64,000 nt of DNA. Origin: Hygrophila difformis. Taxonomy: Eukaryota > Streptophyta > Magnoliopsida > Lamiales > Acanthaceae. The DNA lies in assembly GCA_030278955.1 (NCBI GenBank), contig JAOANR010000010.1, positions 27,530,174 to 27,594,173 on the forward strand. Direction: 5' to 3'. Of the stretch, positions 1 to 10,293 are shown in pieces. The notes beneath the pieces are model-generated. The model was not told the DNA's origin and made no database searches. It saw only the letters and a program-made list of their open reading frames with translations. A program made the position numbers and the translations under genes. Position 1 is the stretch's first letter, and each line of letters opens with the position of its first letter.

Positions 1-3000
1 GTATCCATTGTCATCCCTTCATGCCTTAGTTTATTTTCCATCTCTTACCAATTCGAATTGTCCAATTCGAATTGCTGGACAATTCGAATTCACCATCCCC
101 TTGAGGTATATGCCTTAGTCAATTTTGAGCAAGGAAAGGACTTCATCAATTCGAGTTGTCCAATTCGAATTAATTCGAATTGCTCAACAATTCGAATTAG
201 ATGATATCTCATTCCTTTGCAAGGATTAATTGGGTAAGATCATACTTCATTCTTCATGCATTCTCAATTCGAATTACCCCAATGATTTGAATTGAACTAT
301 CCCTTCTATTTTGAAAATTCCAAAAATATTTTCTTTCATGATTTGTGTAAGTTGCATGGGTGTAATGGGCCTCTGCCCAGTTCATCTGATTTCCATTACA
401 CATTTCAACCCATTAGTGTCCACTTATTGTGTGCTTAACACCCACACAATACAAAATATTTTCTTACTTTCATATTTTCTCCTTCATTGTGTGTATGAAC
501 GGATAATGAGAAACGCACAGATTAATGTTGGTGAAAGGTCCCTTCACAGGGATATCGATTAACCCGTCTTCTGTGTGTCAATCATTATTTGTTATTTTGC
601 ATGATCTGGTTAGTGGTTGGTGGAAGCTTCGGCAAGCGTTCTCTTCACTAAGAGTTTCGATTAGTCACTCAGCCAATTCCTAATCAGATACAGTTTTCAT
701 TTTCTTTATCTTAATTTCTCAACCTGAATTCAAGTTGCAATAGTATCAACTGATGTCGACCAACATCAGTTGAGAAATATTACAGCAAGAAATATGTGGG
801 TTTTTCTTCCACTCACAGACAAAAGAAAACTAAATGACGGCGGTCACCGTTGTTTGGGGATCTTTCTGTCTAAAATCAGTCATCTGAGAAGATTGGGGAC
901 CGGACAGCAGATGTTTGCAGTCCGGAGAACCCCAACTATCTCTGGCACTCCTTTTAGCCGATTTCTTCTCATCTCAGGCTAATCCACCTTTGTGTATCGC
1001 ATTCTGTCTAACCCCACCATATATTTTGGGGTGTTTTATTTTCCTTTTCATATACTTGTATGCATGATACTATTATGTAGATGTTCTGGTCTTACTATTA
1101 TTTTGGGGATCCTTCTCCTTGGACACAGAAGTCTTGATTCAAATCAGATGCTGCATAATAAATTTCCAACAAAAATTCCTTTATAAAATCCGGATCTGAG
1201 TAAGGGATAAATTCGACAGTTATGACTAATTCATCTTCCACGGGGGGTTGATTTTGAGAGCTTAGAAGCAGAGTCAGCGATTAGGTCTCATCTAGACTGA
1301 AAGGATCTGTGTTTTAATTGAGAGTCTAGTACCTGTCTAGGGAATGATTTTCAAATATTCATTTGCTTCTCAAAATTGTTGTGTGTTGGAAATCTGATAT
1401 TAGATATCGCATCAAGTCAATATCCACTTGGGTGTAGATGAGATGTGATAAATAATATTGGAGGGACAACATATAGGCCTTGGTGAATTTCTAAGGTATG
1501 GTCGAGTATTCCTTCGACTACTATCTTCTTCTGCCAAAGTCTAGAATTGAGTCTTGAGTGAGTACATCCGGAATAGGTTCATTTATGGATCTGTTTCATT
1601 CAGTTTGTATCTCATAACTGACCAGGAGTTGTAAGCCCTGTGGCTTATCGATGTCTTGGAGGTTCTTGATCTGCATCTGGTCACCAAGACCAGGGGCTCT
1701 TTTATACTAACGGAAAGAGACGTTTTTAACGATTCCGAGTGATAGATTTAAATGCTTTCTTTACAGCTTTCTTACTGCTTTCCTTTAAATGCTTTCATAG
1801 AGGTCACTCGGAAGAATTAGGAGCTGTCCATCTGTTAAAAGGTTTGAGAGTTATGGAATGGTTTGGGGCTTGATTTGAAACTTTGGGTGTGACATGGGGG
1901 ATTGATAGCAGTACTTGGCATGTCAACTAATGATTTGACAGGTGTTGCTCGTCCACCGTAAACGATTAACATACTTTTGCAAGGCATTGCAAGGGGAGTT
2001 AAGAGTTTATGGTATCTTAGAAATTGCTATCTTAAGAGCATGTAAACTCTTACTGTAAGTACCTGTCTGTTAAAGGGAACATGGTATAGAGAACATGAGA
2101 GTTAGCTAACTAGAGGATTATCCCAAGCTAAGATCTGCGTATTAAAAATGGAAGTTTAATTGTGTTGCATCTGACTCTTGTCCAATCTTTATTATTTCCT
2201 CCCTGTCCCTTCTGTCATATTTAAACCTGCTTTCTAGATAGTGTAGCATAATCTTAAATTGCTTTCGTAGTATAGATTTAATTGCTTTCCTCGATCTAGT
2301 TTACCATGCTTTGTAGAATAATTTTTACTGCTTTCATGATCTGGTTTAATTTATGTCAAGTAGTCTTTAGAAACCCTTGCAAAACTTGAAACGAGTAACC
2401 GAGTGGAAAATCTTAGTAAACGACGTGGGCCCTGCTTCGATCGCACATCCTCCAGTGAACGATCCGGTACTTACTATAAATTACTGCAATTTTTGACCCG
2501 TGCGCTTTCGGGAGCACAGTTTCTTGACACGAGTAAATAAAAACAACATTTTGGGAAAATACTCGTACAGTGGGAAGATGTTCAAGAATTTCATGGCAGG
2601 TATCTTCTTGACATGAAATTAAGAGAAGCATCATGGTGCAGATATCAGGGACTTTCAGGGTGACAGGCTGAAGGTCCATCCCTGTTGCACCGTGATATTT
2701 GTCAAAAGTTTCATGGCTGGAAGAACCACAGTGCCGTTTGAACCCCACAGGAGTAATAAAAAGGGAAATCTTAATATATTCTTAAACCTCTTCCCTCAAT
2801 CATAACTCTTTTCATTTAATAAATCCGAACTTGGAAATTGTATTTAGACGGTTCTTCAACCCCCCAGTAGCAAAATGAAACTTGAGCAAAAGTTTCATGG
2901 CGCCGTTGCCGGGGACTCTTGAGGCACCATTTGAAATCACAGTTTCCTCCTTAAGCAATAAACCAGTAAAGGGATTTTTCAGAAGAAAATTACTCGTGTT

Positions 3001-3023
3001 GGAGAAGCTCGTCAAAAGTTTCA
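1..3023 (+). repeat. Left LTR of element A (3' portion)
   Basis: This stretch matches 16,004-19,036 almost base for base and ends in GTTTCA directly before the PBS at 3,024. It carries AATTCGAATT repeats at about 50-300 and a tail of PBS-like tandem copies from about 2,590. The short reading frames in it (for example 311-562, 770-982, 2,413-2,748) recur in the other LTR, resemble no known protein, and are not called as genes. Confidence 0.9.
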
Positions 3024-3041
3024 TGGCGCCGTTGCCGGGGA
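2590..3041 (+). repeat. Degenerate tandem copies of the LTR-end/PBS junction
   Basis: The block AAAAGTTTCATGGC recurs at about 2,595 (degenerate), 2,709, 2,889 and 3,015. The last two are followed by the full PBS string TGGCGCCGTTGCCGGGGA, at 2,898-2,915 and 3,024-3,041. Only the latter adjoins the true LTR end, because the right LTR stops at its counterpart (19,036). The LTR therefore contains an internal PBS copy 126 bases before its end. The inverted relative A' has the same arrangement at 19,325-19,342 and 19,190-19,207. Confidence 0.8.
3024..3041 (+). other. Primer binding site (tRNA-Asp type) of element A
   Basis: TGGCGCCGTTGCCGGGGA directly follows the CA that ends the LTR. This string is the known tRNA-Asp complement used by Athila-type elements for minus-strand priming. 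Confidence 0.9.
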
Positions 3042-3170
3042 GGATGCAGCGCCGTTTACTAGGAGAATTACATTCCTGATTTACTCATAGATAGTTCTTG
3101 TATATATTCTTGCGCCGTTACTAACCTGGGGGTTGTACAGGTACTGTCAAAAGCTTGATACCAACTGCTT

Positions 3171-5429
3171 ATGCAACGGAGAAGGAACACATTACCGGAG
3201 CTACCGTTCGATCTAGAAATAGAAAGGACCGCTCGCCAACTGAGGGCAGAAGCCAGAAGACGGAAAGAGCAGGAGCGTCGGACCCGCACTTCACCTGAAA
3301 CATCGAGCAGCGAACTATCAGATATGGCAGAAAACCAGAACATTCCCCCGATCTTACCCATAGACCAACCACCAAATAACCCTGGTAATGGAGCTGACGG
3401 AGGAGTGGTAGAGCATCCTAATCGTGCCAACGAAGAGGAGAATCTACCAAATCCTAATCAGCAGCAATACCAGCAATTCCACCAACAACCACCACCACCC
3501 GTAAACCAATTTCACCAAAACCAAAACATACCAAACCAACAATACCAAAACCAAGCTTTCAATCCAGATCAGTTTCAGAACAACCCACAAGACCCACATA
3601 ACTTCCAGCAATTTCCCAATTACCACCAACAGTACCAGAACCAAGCTGAACAAGGAAATCAACAACAGCAACAAGCAGCAGCAGACTTCATGCAACCAAT
3701 TGTAGAGCCCTATCTGGATGGACCAGGGAGAGCACACTTTCCTGCACGCAATTTCGAGCTCAAACCGACACTCATTAACTTGGTGCAAAACAATCAGTTC
3801 TGCGGTGCAAATCATGAGGACCCTCATGATCATCTCCAGACCTTCCTGGAGCTCTGCGACACGATCAAAAATCAAGGAGTCTCTCCTGATGCTATAAGGC
3901 TAATGTTGTTTCCATTTTCTTTGTATAGTGGTGCCAGGGACTGGTATAAGTCATTGCCTATCAATCTGCGGAGCACTTGGGCAGACTTGGTGAGGAGCTT
4001 TTTGCTGAAGTATTTTCCAGAATCAAAGATTGAGGAAGGACGAGCTAAGATTGGAGATTTTAAGATGAAGCCAGACGAGTCATTATATGATGCGAAGGAA
4101 AGATTCTTGGGCCTCATCAGGCGATGCCCCCAGCATGGGTACGCACCATGGGAGCAGTTGAGGAAATTCTACGGAGGACTCACCCATCCATGGAGAACAA
4201 TGTTAGACGCCGCTGGCGGACGACATTTACTCCACTTGCCTATGGACCAAGCCTGGGAGAAGATTGAGACAATGTCTGTCAACAGATCCATCCTAAACAC
4301 AGATGATAGGAAGGAGGATCCTCCTAGAAAAGTCTTTGCTGTAAGTGAAGGGAAAACAGATTTTGAAAAATTGCAAGAACAGGTAGCTGCGATACAGCTG
4401 AGCCAGGATAAAGGGAAGGGAATAGACGCTTCCCAGGCAGGAACCTCATCAGACCAAGTTCAAACACAGCAATCGGGAGTTATCTGTGGACTATGTCAAG
4501 GGCCTCACCCAACTGACACATGCCAACAGATAGCTACCGAGAGCTGTAATTATGCCGGGAACTACCAAAATCGCCATCCCAACCTTTCTTATTCCAACAA
4601 CAATGCACTTAACGCTCATTTGTTGCAGCCAAACCAGCCCAACCAGTTCCAAAACCCACAGCAAAGCTTCAGACCTCAGAACCAGGGATTCGTCCAGCAA
4701 AGAGTGCAGAACTTTCAAAATCAGAATCAGAATTTCCAACCTCAAATCCAACAGAGGCCTAATCAGAACCAAGGCCAGAATTTCCAGAATTTCCAATCCC
4801 AACCTGATCAAAATCAGCAATATAACCAAAGGCCACCATCCCGTTTGGAGAACTTGATGACTGAGTTTATAGCCAACCAGAAGGATATAAATCAACAACT
4901 GCAGTCATCAATCAAGAATGTGGAGACGCAAGTCACCCAATTGGCCAAGGAACTACAGAACAGGGGGAAAGGAACACTTCCAAGCAGTACTGAAGCCAAC
5001 CCGCAGTGTAAAGCAATCACATTGCGGGGAGGCAAGACTCTGAAGGGAATTATTGGACATGGAAAAGAGACGGCCGAGGAGGAAAAGGATCTAGTGGAGG
5101 GTGAAAAAGAAAGTGAAAGGATCGAAGGAGGAGATGGTATTGGACTGGTCAAGGACAAATCAGAAACAGCTATTTCGCATGCTGAAGCTGCAAAGGAAGC
5201 TGAAAAGGGTAGGGTTGAAGGTACAACTTCCTTCTCTTTACCACCAAAAACAAACAATAATAAGTACATGCCAAGGGTGCCATACCCGGCACGTCTTAAA
5301 AATAAGGAACAAGATGAAAAATTTAAAAAGTTTTTAGAAAGACTGAAAGCTGTCGAGATCACTATTCCGTTGGTCGAAATGATTTCAGAAATGCCAGTCT
5401 ATGCTAAATTTCTTAAAGAAATGATTTGA
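3171..5429 (+). CDS. gag: Gag polyprotein of element A
   Basis: A 752-residue reading frame that should build the particle packaging the element RNA. Residues 1-60 are basic and Arg/Glu rich, and 95-185 are a Gln/Asn/Pro-rich linker. A plant retrotransposon gag domain follows at about 190-360, with the family's W-Y-S-L and FLLKYFPESK signatures. A variant zinc knuckle CX2CX3HX4C (CGLCQGPHPTDTC) lies near residue 440. A second Gln/Asn/Phe-rich low-complexity stretch occupies about 460-560 and a Glu/Lys-rich tail follows. The start is the ATG 130 bases after the PBS; element B's gag has the same early LPF/ELER block. The frame ends in TGA at 5,427, but the same frame stays open into pol. Element B has a Ser codon at that position, so the TGA may be a point mutation or a read-through stop. 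Confidence 0.9.
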   Translation: MQRRRNTLPELPFDLEIERTARQLRAEARRRKEQERRTRTSPETSSSELSDMAENQNIPPILPIDQPPNNPGNGADGGVVEHPNRANEEENLPNPNQQQYQQFHQQPPPPVNQFHQNQNIPNQQYQNQAFNPDQFQNNPQDPHNFQQFPNYHQQYQNQAEQGNQQQQQAAADFMQPIVEPYLDGPGRAHFPARNFELKPTLINLVQNNQFCGANHEDPHDHLQTFLELCDTIKNQGVSPDAIRLMLFPFSLYSGARDWYKSLPINLRSTWADLVRSFLLKYFPESKIEEGRAKIGDFKMKPDESLYDAKERFLGLIRRCPQHGYAPWEQLRKFYGGLTHPWRTMLDAAGGRHLLHLPMDQAWEKIETMSVNRSILNTDDRKEDPPRKVFAVSEGKTDFEKLQEQVAAIQLSQDKGKGIDASQAGTSSDQVQTQQSGVICGLCQGPHPTDTCQQIATESCNYAGNYQNRHPNLSYSNNNALNAHLLQPNQPNQFQNPQQSFRPQNQGFVQQRVQNFQNQNQNFQPQIQQRPNQNQGQNFQNFQSQPDQNQQYNQRPPSRLENLMTEFIANQKDINQQLQSSIKNVETQVTQLAKELQNRGKGTLPSSTEANPQCKAITLRGGKTLKGIIGHGKETAEEEKDLVEGEKESERIEGGDGIGLVKDKSETAISHAEAAKEAEKGRVEGTTSFSLPPKTNNNKYMPRVPYPARLKNKEQDEKFKKFLERLKAVEITIPLVEMISEMPVYAKFLKEMI

Positions 5430-5459
5430 GGGAGGAGAAAAGTTGAGCAGGAGGAAGTA

Positions 5460-8400
5460 GTGATTTTGAACAGCAGCTGCAGTGCCATCATCCAAAGAGT
5501 GCTACCAGAGAAAAAGGAAGATCCAGGATGTATTACACTGCCGATCCACATTGGGAAAACTAATGTTGGAAAAGGATTGTGCGATCTGGGATCGAGCATC
5601 AACGTCATGCCACTTGCCATGGTGAAACGTCTTCACTTGGGGACAATTGAACCGGTTACAATGAAGTTGCAGCTGGCAGACCGATCAATTACCCATCCAA
5701 TCGGAATCCTGAAGGACGTAATTGTCAAGACGGGAGGGACTCTCTTCCCCGTCGACTTCATTATTTTGGATATAGAGGAGGACTACGAGATGCCACTGAT
5801 CTTAGGCCGCCCCTTTCTCTCAACTGGTGGTGCACTTATAGACGCTCGATCAAATCAAATCAAGCTCCGAGTCGGAGAAGAAGAATTGAATTTCAACATG
5901 GGAAAGCTGCAGAAGTTCCCGTCTGAGGGATCTTGTTCCATTTTTGATGTAATAGATAGTAGGAGTGAGGATGAGAGCATAGACTCTGTGACTGATGAGC
6001 CAAGCAAAGTTTCAAAACAGGTACTGAAGCCTGAAGGTGCGGAGCAACCAAGGAGCTGCAACGCTGTCCACTTCGAGGATCCTATCTCTGGGGACCTTGA
6101 AGAATTCGATGGAGTTGAGTTCATCCCGGAGGAAGAGGAAAGCACTGCTGAGGAGGAAGTGGATCCTGTACTGACACAGGATCCTGAAGGTAAATCTGAT
6201 CTCTCTCTCCCATCCATTTCTCGCAAACTACTGTCTTCCGTTGAATGCCCACCAGAGCTTGAACTTAAAATACTTCCGGATCATCTTAAGTACGTTTTTC
6301 TCACTGAACATAAAAGATTACCGGTGATTGTGTCAGCCAAGCTGACACAAGAACAAGAAAAAGCTCTGGTAGACATTCTAAAGAAATATGTACATGCAAT
6401 CGGATGGACCATTTCTGACATAAAAGGAATAAGCCCCTCTGTTTGCATGCACAGAATTTTAATGGAAGAGGAGTATAAGCCCTCAAGGCAACCACAAAGA
6501 CGTCTGAATCCCCATATGCAGGAAGTGGTAAGGAAAGAAGTTATCAAGCTCTTAGATGCTGGTATCATCTATCCTATCTCTGATAGCAAATGGGTTAGCC
6601 CAGTGCAGGTCGTACCGAAACGTGGGGGGATCTGTGTAACGACTAACGAGCAAGGAGAAGAAGTGGCGACGCGTCCAGTGACCGGTTGGAGAGTTTGCAT
6701 CGACTACCGGAAGCTCAATACCGCTACCAGGAAGGACCATTTCCCCTTGCCATTCATTGATCAGATGCTGGAGAGGTTGGCCGGGAGGGAATACTACTGC
6801 TTTTTGGATGGGTACTCTGGCTATAATCAGATTGTAATAGCTAGCGAGGATCACGACAAGACCACATTCACGTGCCCCTACGGAACTTTTGCGTACAGGC
6901 GCATGCCTTTTGGACTTTGTAATGCGCCTGCCACATTTCAACGATGCATGATGTCAATTTTCTCGGAATTTATCGAAAAATGCATTGAAGTTTTCATGGA
7001 TGACTTCTCTGTGTATGGAGATACTTTTAATGAATGCTTGACTAATCTTGCACAAATTTTGAAAAGATGTGAGGATACCAACCTAGTTTTGAACTGGGAG
7101 AAGTGCCATTTCATGGTCACCGAAGGAATAGTGTTGGGTCTCCGCATCTCGCGCGCAGGTATCGAAGTCGACAGAGCTAAGGTCTCAGTCATCTCGAACC
7201 TCCCATTGCCTAATTCAATAAAAGCAGTTAGGAGTTTCTTAGGGCATGCCGGTTTCTACCGGAGATTTATAAAAGACTTTTCTAAAATTGCCAAGCCGCT
7301 CACTAACTTGCTCTGTAAAGAAAACCCTTTTGTAATAAATGAAGCGTGTGTTCAAGCCTTTGACACGCTCAAAGGAATGCTGATTTCTGCTCCAATAGTG
7401 CAACCACCCGATTGGTCAATACCTTTCGAGGTAATGTGTGATGCAAGTGATCTCGCCGTGGGTGCAGTTCTTGGGCAACATAAGGAAGGGAAGCATTGCG
7501 TAATTCATTACGCAAGTCATGCCCTGAATGAGGCCCAAAGTAACTACACCACCACGGAGAAGGAGATGTATGCTGTGGTTTTTGCGTTTGATAAATTCAG
7601 ACAATATCTAATTGGTACGAAAACCACAGTGTACACAGATCACTCTGCACTGAGATACTTGTTTAGCAAACAAGACGCCAAACCTCGATTAATCAGGTGG
7701 GTACTTTTGCTGCAAGAATTCAACATTATAATAAAAGATAGAAAAGGCAGAGACAATGGTGCTGCTGACCATTTGTCTCGACTAGAAAATGATAAAAATG
7801 AGCTACCCGTAAATGAGAGTTTTCCGGACGAGCAACTGTTTGCCTTGCATCTTCATGATCAAGCTTGTCCGTGGTTTTCCGATATTGCTAACTTTTTAGC
7901 ATGCGCAATAACCCCACCATTTCAAAGCAGAGGCCACAAAGCGAGGTTCAACCGAGATGTAGTTAACTACTTCTGGGAAGACCCTTACCTCTTCAAGCAT
8001 TGTGCAGATTCGATTATTAGACGATGTGTAACTGAGCACGAGGCTTATCAAATCGCTAAGAAATGCCATGAATCGGAATATGGAGGTCACCATGGCCCCA
8101 CTCGAACAGCTCATAAGGTGCTCGAGTGCGGTTTTTATTGGCCTACCATTTACGAGGATTGCAAAGCGTTTGTTAGAGCTTGCGACAGATGCCAAAGATT
8201 AGGGAATATCTCCAAGAGGGATGAGATGCCTCAACAAGGAATTCTCACTCTCGAGATTTTCGATGTATGGGGTATTGACTTCATGGGACCATTCCCGACA
8301 TCTGATGGGAACCATTACATCTTGGTAGCTGTCGATTACGTTTCCAAGTGGGTTGAGGCCGTTGCACTGCCAACCAATGATGGCAACCAGGTCGTCAAAT

Positions 8401-9158
8401 TTTTGAAAAATAACATTTTCAATAGATTTGGTGTACCCAGGGTGATCATATCAGATGGAGGAACCCATTTTGCTAATAAAGCATTTGCAAATCTTATGAG
8501 CAAAAATGGGATTCTCCACAAGATCGGCACGCCTTATCATCCCCAAACCAGTGGTCAAGTCGAGGTCTCTAACCGCGAAATCAAACACATACTCGAGGCC
8601 ACTGTGGGGACAACTCGCAAAGATTGGTCACGTAAGCTCAATGATGCTTTATGGGCATACCGCACTGCATTCAAGACTCCCATTGGGATGTCTCCTTACA
8701 GACTCATCTTCGGAAAGGCCTGTCATTTGCCCGTAGAACTAGAGCATAAGGCTTACTGGGCCGTACGAATGCTCAATTTTGACCCACGAGTTGCTCAGAG
8801 TAAGCGCAAGTTGGACCTCAATGAAATTGAGGAAATACGTGCGCAAGCTTATGAAAGCTCGAGGATTTATAAAGAGCGGACCCAGAAGTTACACGATCGT
8901 CGTATTAAATCTAAACACTTCTATGTTGGCCAGAAGGTCTTGTTATTTAATTCTAGGTTGAAGCTATTCCCCGGAAAGCTTAAATCCAGATGGGAAGGGC
9001 CATACGAAGTGATGCACGTGTTTGAAAGTGGAGCTGTCAGGATCAGAACTGACAAAGGAGAGCTAGTGGTGAATGGACACAGACTGAAGGAGTATCTTGG
9101 GCAGTTCGATCCCGAAAAAGAAGCTCAGATGACAACAGAACCGGCTTATGTTCAATAA
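5460..9158 (+). CDS. pol: Pol polyprotein of element A (PR-RT-RNase H-INT)
   Basis: This 1,232-residue frame is intact and in the same frame as gag, separated only by the TGA at 5,427. Aspartic protease: [11 protein letters not shown] near residues 41-51, with LGRPFL downstream. Reverse transcriptase: [12 protein letters not shown] near 408, [13 protein letters not shown] near 485, and catalytic [10 protein letters not shown] near 511. RNase [15 protein letters not shown] near 660, TTTEKEMYA near 697 and [10 protein letters not shown] near 725, with a single RNase H domain. Integrase: an HHCC zinc finger near 870-915, catalytic D in [10 protein letters not shown] (about 940), D in VIISDGG (about 998) and E in [11 protein letters not shown] (about 1,034), then a GPY-type end [11 protein letters not shown] near 1,180. 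All catalytic residues I can find are present, so the product is probably active or was so recently. The first ATG may be irrelevant if gag and pol are translated as one chain. Confidence 0.93.
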   Translation: MILNSSCSAIIQRVLPEKKEDPGCITLPIHIGKTNVGKGLCDLGSSINVMPLAMVKRLHLGTIEPVTMKLQLADRSITHPIGILKDVIVKTGGTLFPVDFIILDIEEDYEMPLILGRPFLSTGGALIDARSNQIKLRVGEEELNFNMGKLQKFPSEGSCSIFDVIDSRSEDESIDSVTDEPSKVSKQVLKPEGAEQPRSCNAVHFEDPISGDLEEFDGVEFIPEEEESTAEEEVDPVLTQDPEGKSDLSLPSISRKLLSSVECPPELELKILPDHLKYVFLTEHKRLPVIVSAKLTQEQEKALVDILKKYVHAIGWTISDIKGISPSVCMHRILMEEEYKPSRQPQRRLNPHMQEVVRKEVIKLLDAGIIYPISDSKWVSPVQVVPKRGGICVTTNEQGEEVATRPVTGWRVCIDYRKLNTATRKDHFPLPFIDQMLERLAGREYYCFLDGYSGYNQIVIASEDHDKTTFTCPYGTFAYRRMPFGLCNAPATFQRCMMSIFSEFIEKCIEVFMDDFSVYGDTFNECLTNLAQILKRCEDTNLVLNWEKCHFMVTEGIVLGLRISRAGIEVDRAKVSVISNLPLPNSIKAVRSFLGHAGFYRRFIKDFSKIAKPLTNLLCKENPFVINEACVQAFDTLKGMLISAPIVQPPDWSIPFEVMCDASDLAVGAVLGQHKEGKHCVIHYASHALNEAQSNYTTTEKEMYAVVFAFDKFRQYLIGTKTTVYTDHSALRYLFSKQDAKPRLIRWVLLLQEFNIIIKDRKGRDNGAADHLSRLENDKNELPVNESFPDEQLFALHLHDQACPWFSDIANFLACAITPPFQSRGHKARFNRDVVNYFWEDPYLFKHCADSIIRRCVTEHEAYQIAKKCHESEYGGHHGPTRTAHKVLECGFYWPTIYEDCKAFVRACDRCQRLGNISKRDEMPQQGILTLEIFDVWGIDFMGPFPTSDGNHYILVAVDYVSKWVEAVALPTNDGNQVVKFLKNNIFNRFGVPRVIISDGGTHFANKAFANLMSKNGILHKIGTPYHPQTSGQVEVSNREIKHILEATVGTTRKDWSRKLNDALWAYRTAFKTPIGMSPYRLIFGKACHLPVELEHKAYWAVRMLNFDPRVAQSKRKLDLNEIEEIRAQAYESSRIYKERTQKLHDRRIKSKHFYVGQKVLLFNSRLKLFPGKLKSRWEGPYEVMHVFESGAVRIRTDKGELVVNGHRLKEYLGQFDPEKEAQMTTEPAYVQ

Positions 9159-9240
9159 ATATTATACATATATTTACTTACTTATTTATTGCTTTCTTCA
9201 CTTATTTTTATTGGGACAAAGTATCCGAAAATCAATTGAA

Positions 9241-9280
9241 CATTTAGAGTACTAAGACTCTAAATGTGAGGATGTTGATA
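9241..9280 (+). other. Hairpin and polypurine-tract-like copy just after pol
   Basis: CATTTAGAGT (9,241-9,250) pairs with ACTCTAAATG (9,257-9,266) around a 6-base loop. The right arm runs into TGTGAGGATG and then TTGATAT. The true 3' tract of A reads AAATGTGAGGATGT followed by the LTR start TGATAAT (14,157-14,177). So this site looks like a second tract/LTR-start junction located between pol and the F-box gene. Confidence 0.6.
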
Positions 9281-9579
9281 TTTGGAGAAAACCTAATACC
9301 TTTTCACAATTGTTTTGCAGGAATTCGAGGAACCAGCAAAAAGAAAGATAAAGCTTCCAAAAAAACCTAGGTTCCCGGTTGGGTTAATATTATATTTAAT
9401 GAAAATTAATTCTGGAATTTAGAGAAATCTAAAATCCAGAATAAATTCATAAAATAAAACTGTTAACCCAACCTAAATTATGCAAGCAATATGTTTTAGA
9501 TTATAAGTTCATCTTGATGAACATAAATTTTTGAAAACCCAAAATTTTTCCTAAGTCTTGAATGTGGTCTAATTTTTCA

Positions 9580-10133
9580 TTTCGAGAAAATTCGAATTAA
9601 TTCGAATTGCTTGGAACATACCACATAAGACATTTTGCCTTGGAAATTTTCACATTCGGATTAGTTAATTCGAATTATGCAGGCAATTCGAATTATAGGG
9701 CAATTCGAATTGCCATGCAAATTCGAATTGGCAACCAAGGCAGAATTTTCGGATATCTTAGTAGGCCAAGTATTGCAATTCGAATTATAGGGCAATTCGA
9801 ATTAATTCGAATTGCCTGACTAATTCGAATTGGCATACAAAAGGCATTCTTTTATGCAACTGAGTAATTCGAATTGTGGGGAAGTTCGAATTAATTCGAA
9901 CTACACCTATAATTCGAATTAGCTCACAAAAGCAACCCATTGCAAAGTTGGTCTTTACCACCAGGTTCGAATTATGAGTCAATTTGAATTAATTCGAATT
10001 GATTCACAATTCGAACTTGTGTGTAATTTTACCTTTCAAGCCAATTCGAATTAATTCGAATTGGCCTGAATAACTCGCATCTCTCACAGAATGCACCAAT
10101 TCGAATTAATTCGAATTGATGCAATAATTCGAA
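9580..10133 (+). promoter_or_regulatory. AATTCGAATT cluster upstream of the F-box gene
   Basis: About 17 exact copies of the palindrome AATTCGAATT plus several one-base variants lie in 550 bases. They occur singly or as two copies joined head to head. The same motif fills 14,505-14,890 in the LTR, where it ends about 80 bases before the LTR TATA box. Here it ends about 20 bases before a TATA-like box and 160 before the F-box start codon. A promoter role is inference. The short peptides read through it (repeated Asn-Ser-Asn or Ile-Arg-Ile) are by-products of the repeat. Confidence 0.6.
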
Positions 10134-10149
10134 CTCCCCTTCCGAATCC

Positions 10150-10158
10150 TTTTTATAC
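10150..10158 (+). promoter_or_regulatory. TATA-like box of the element A F-box gene
   Basis: TTTTTATAC is followed by a pyrimidine-rich leader and, 136 bases on, by the ATG at 10,294 (context GGAAATGGC). Placement after the AATTCGAATT cluster mirrors the LTR promoter. Confidence 0.5.
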
Positions 10159-10293
10159 CCTTCTTTCCCTCTCATTTCCCTCACGTTCACTTTCCACACT
10201 TCCAAAATCCCCCGTTCTCTCTCTCGCGAAACCCTTCTCCCTCGCGAAACCAGTCACTCTTTTCAAGCTTTCCTCCGGCCAAATCACTCGGAA

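Noticed and set aside
311..1186. Short reading frames in the LTR (83, 70 and 64 residues), identical at 16,324-17,199
   Set aside because: They lie in both LTR copies, decay in the inverted A' LTR, show no motif and no coding signature; identity reflects LTR duplication.
2413..2748. 111-residue frame on the - strand, repeated at 18,426-18,761
   Set aside because: LTR sequence including PBS-like repeats; broken in A' by small indels.
2898..2915. First PBS string as the true LTR boundary
   Set aside because: The right LTR continues 126 bases past its copy, to the second one, before sequence changes at 19,037.
9607..10140. Frames with repeated Ile-Arg-Ile and Asn-Ser-Asn peptides (also 14,630-14,908, 15,921-16,217, 22,056-22,319, 23,328-23,594)
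   Set aside because: Direct translation of the AATTCGAATT repeats; present in many phases and both strands.
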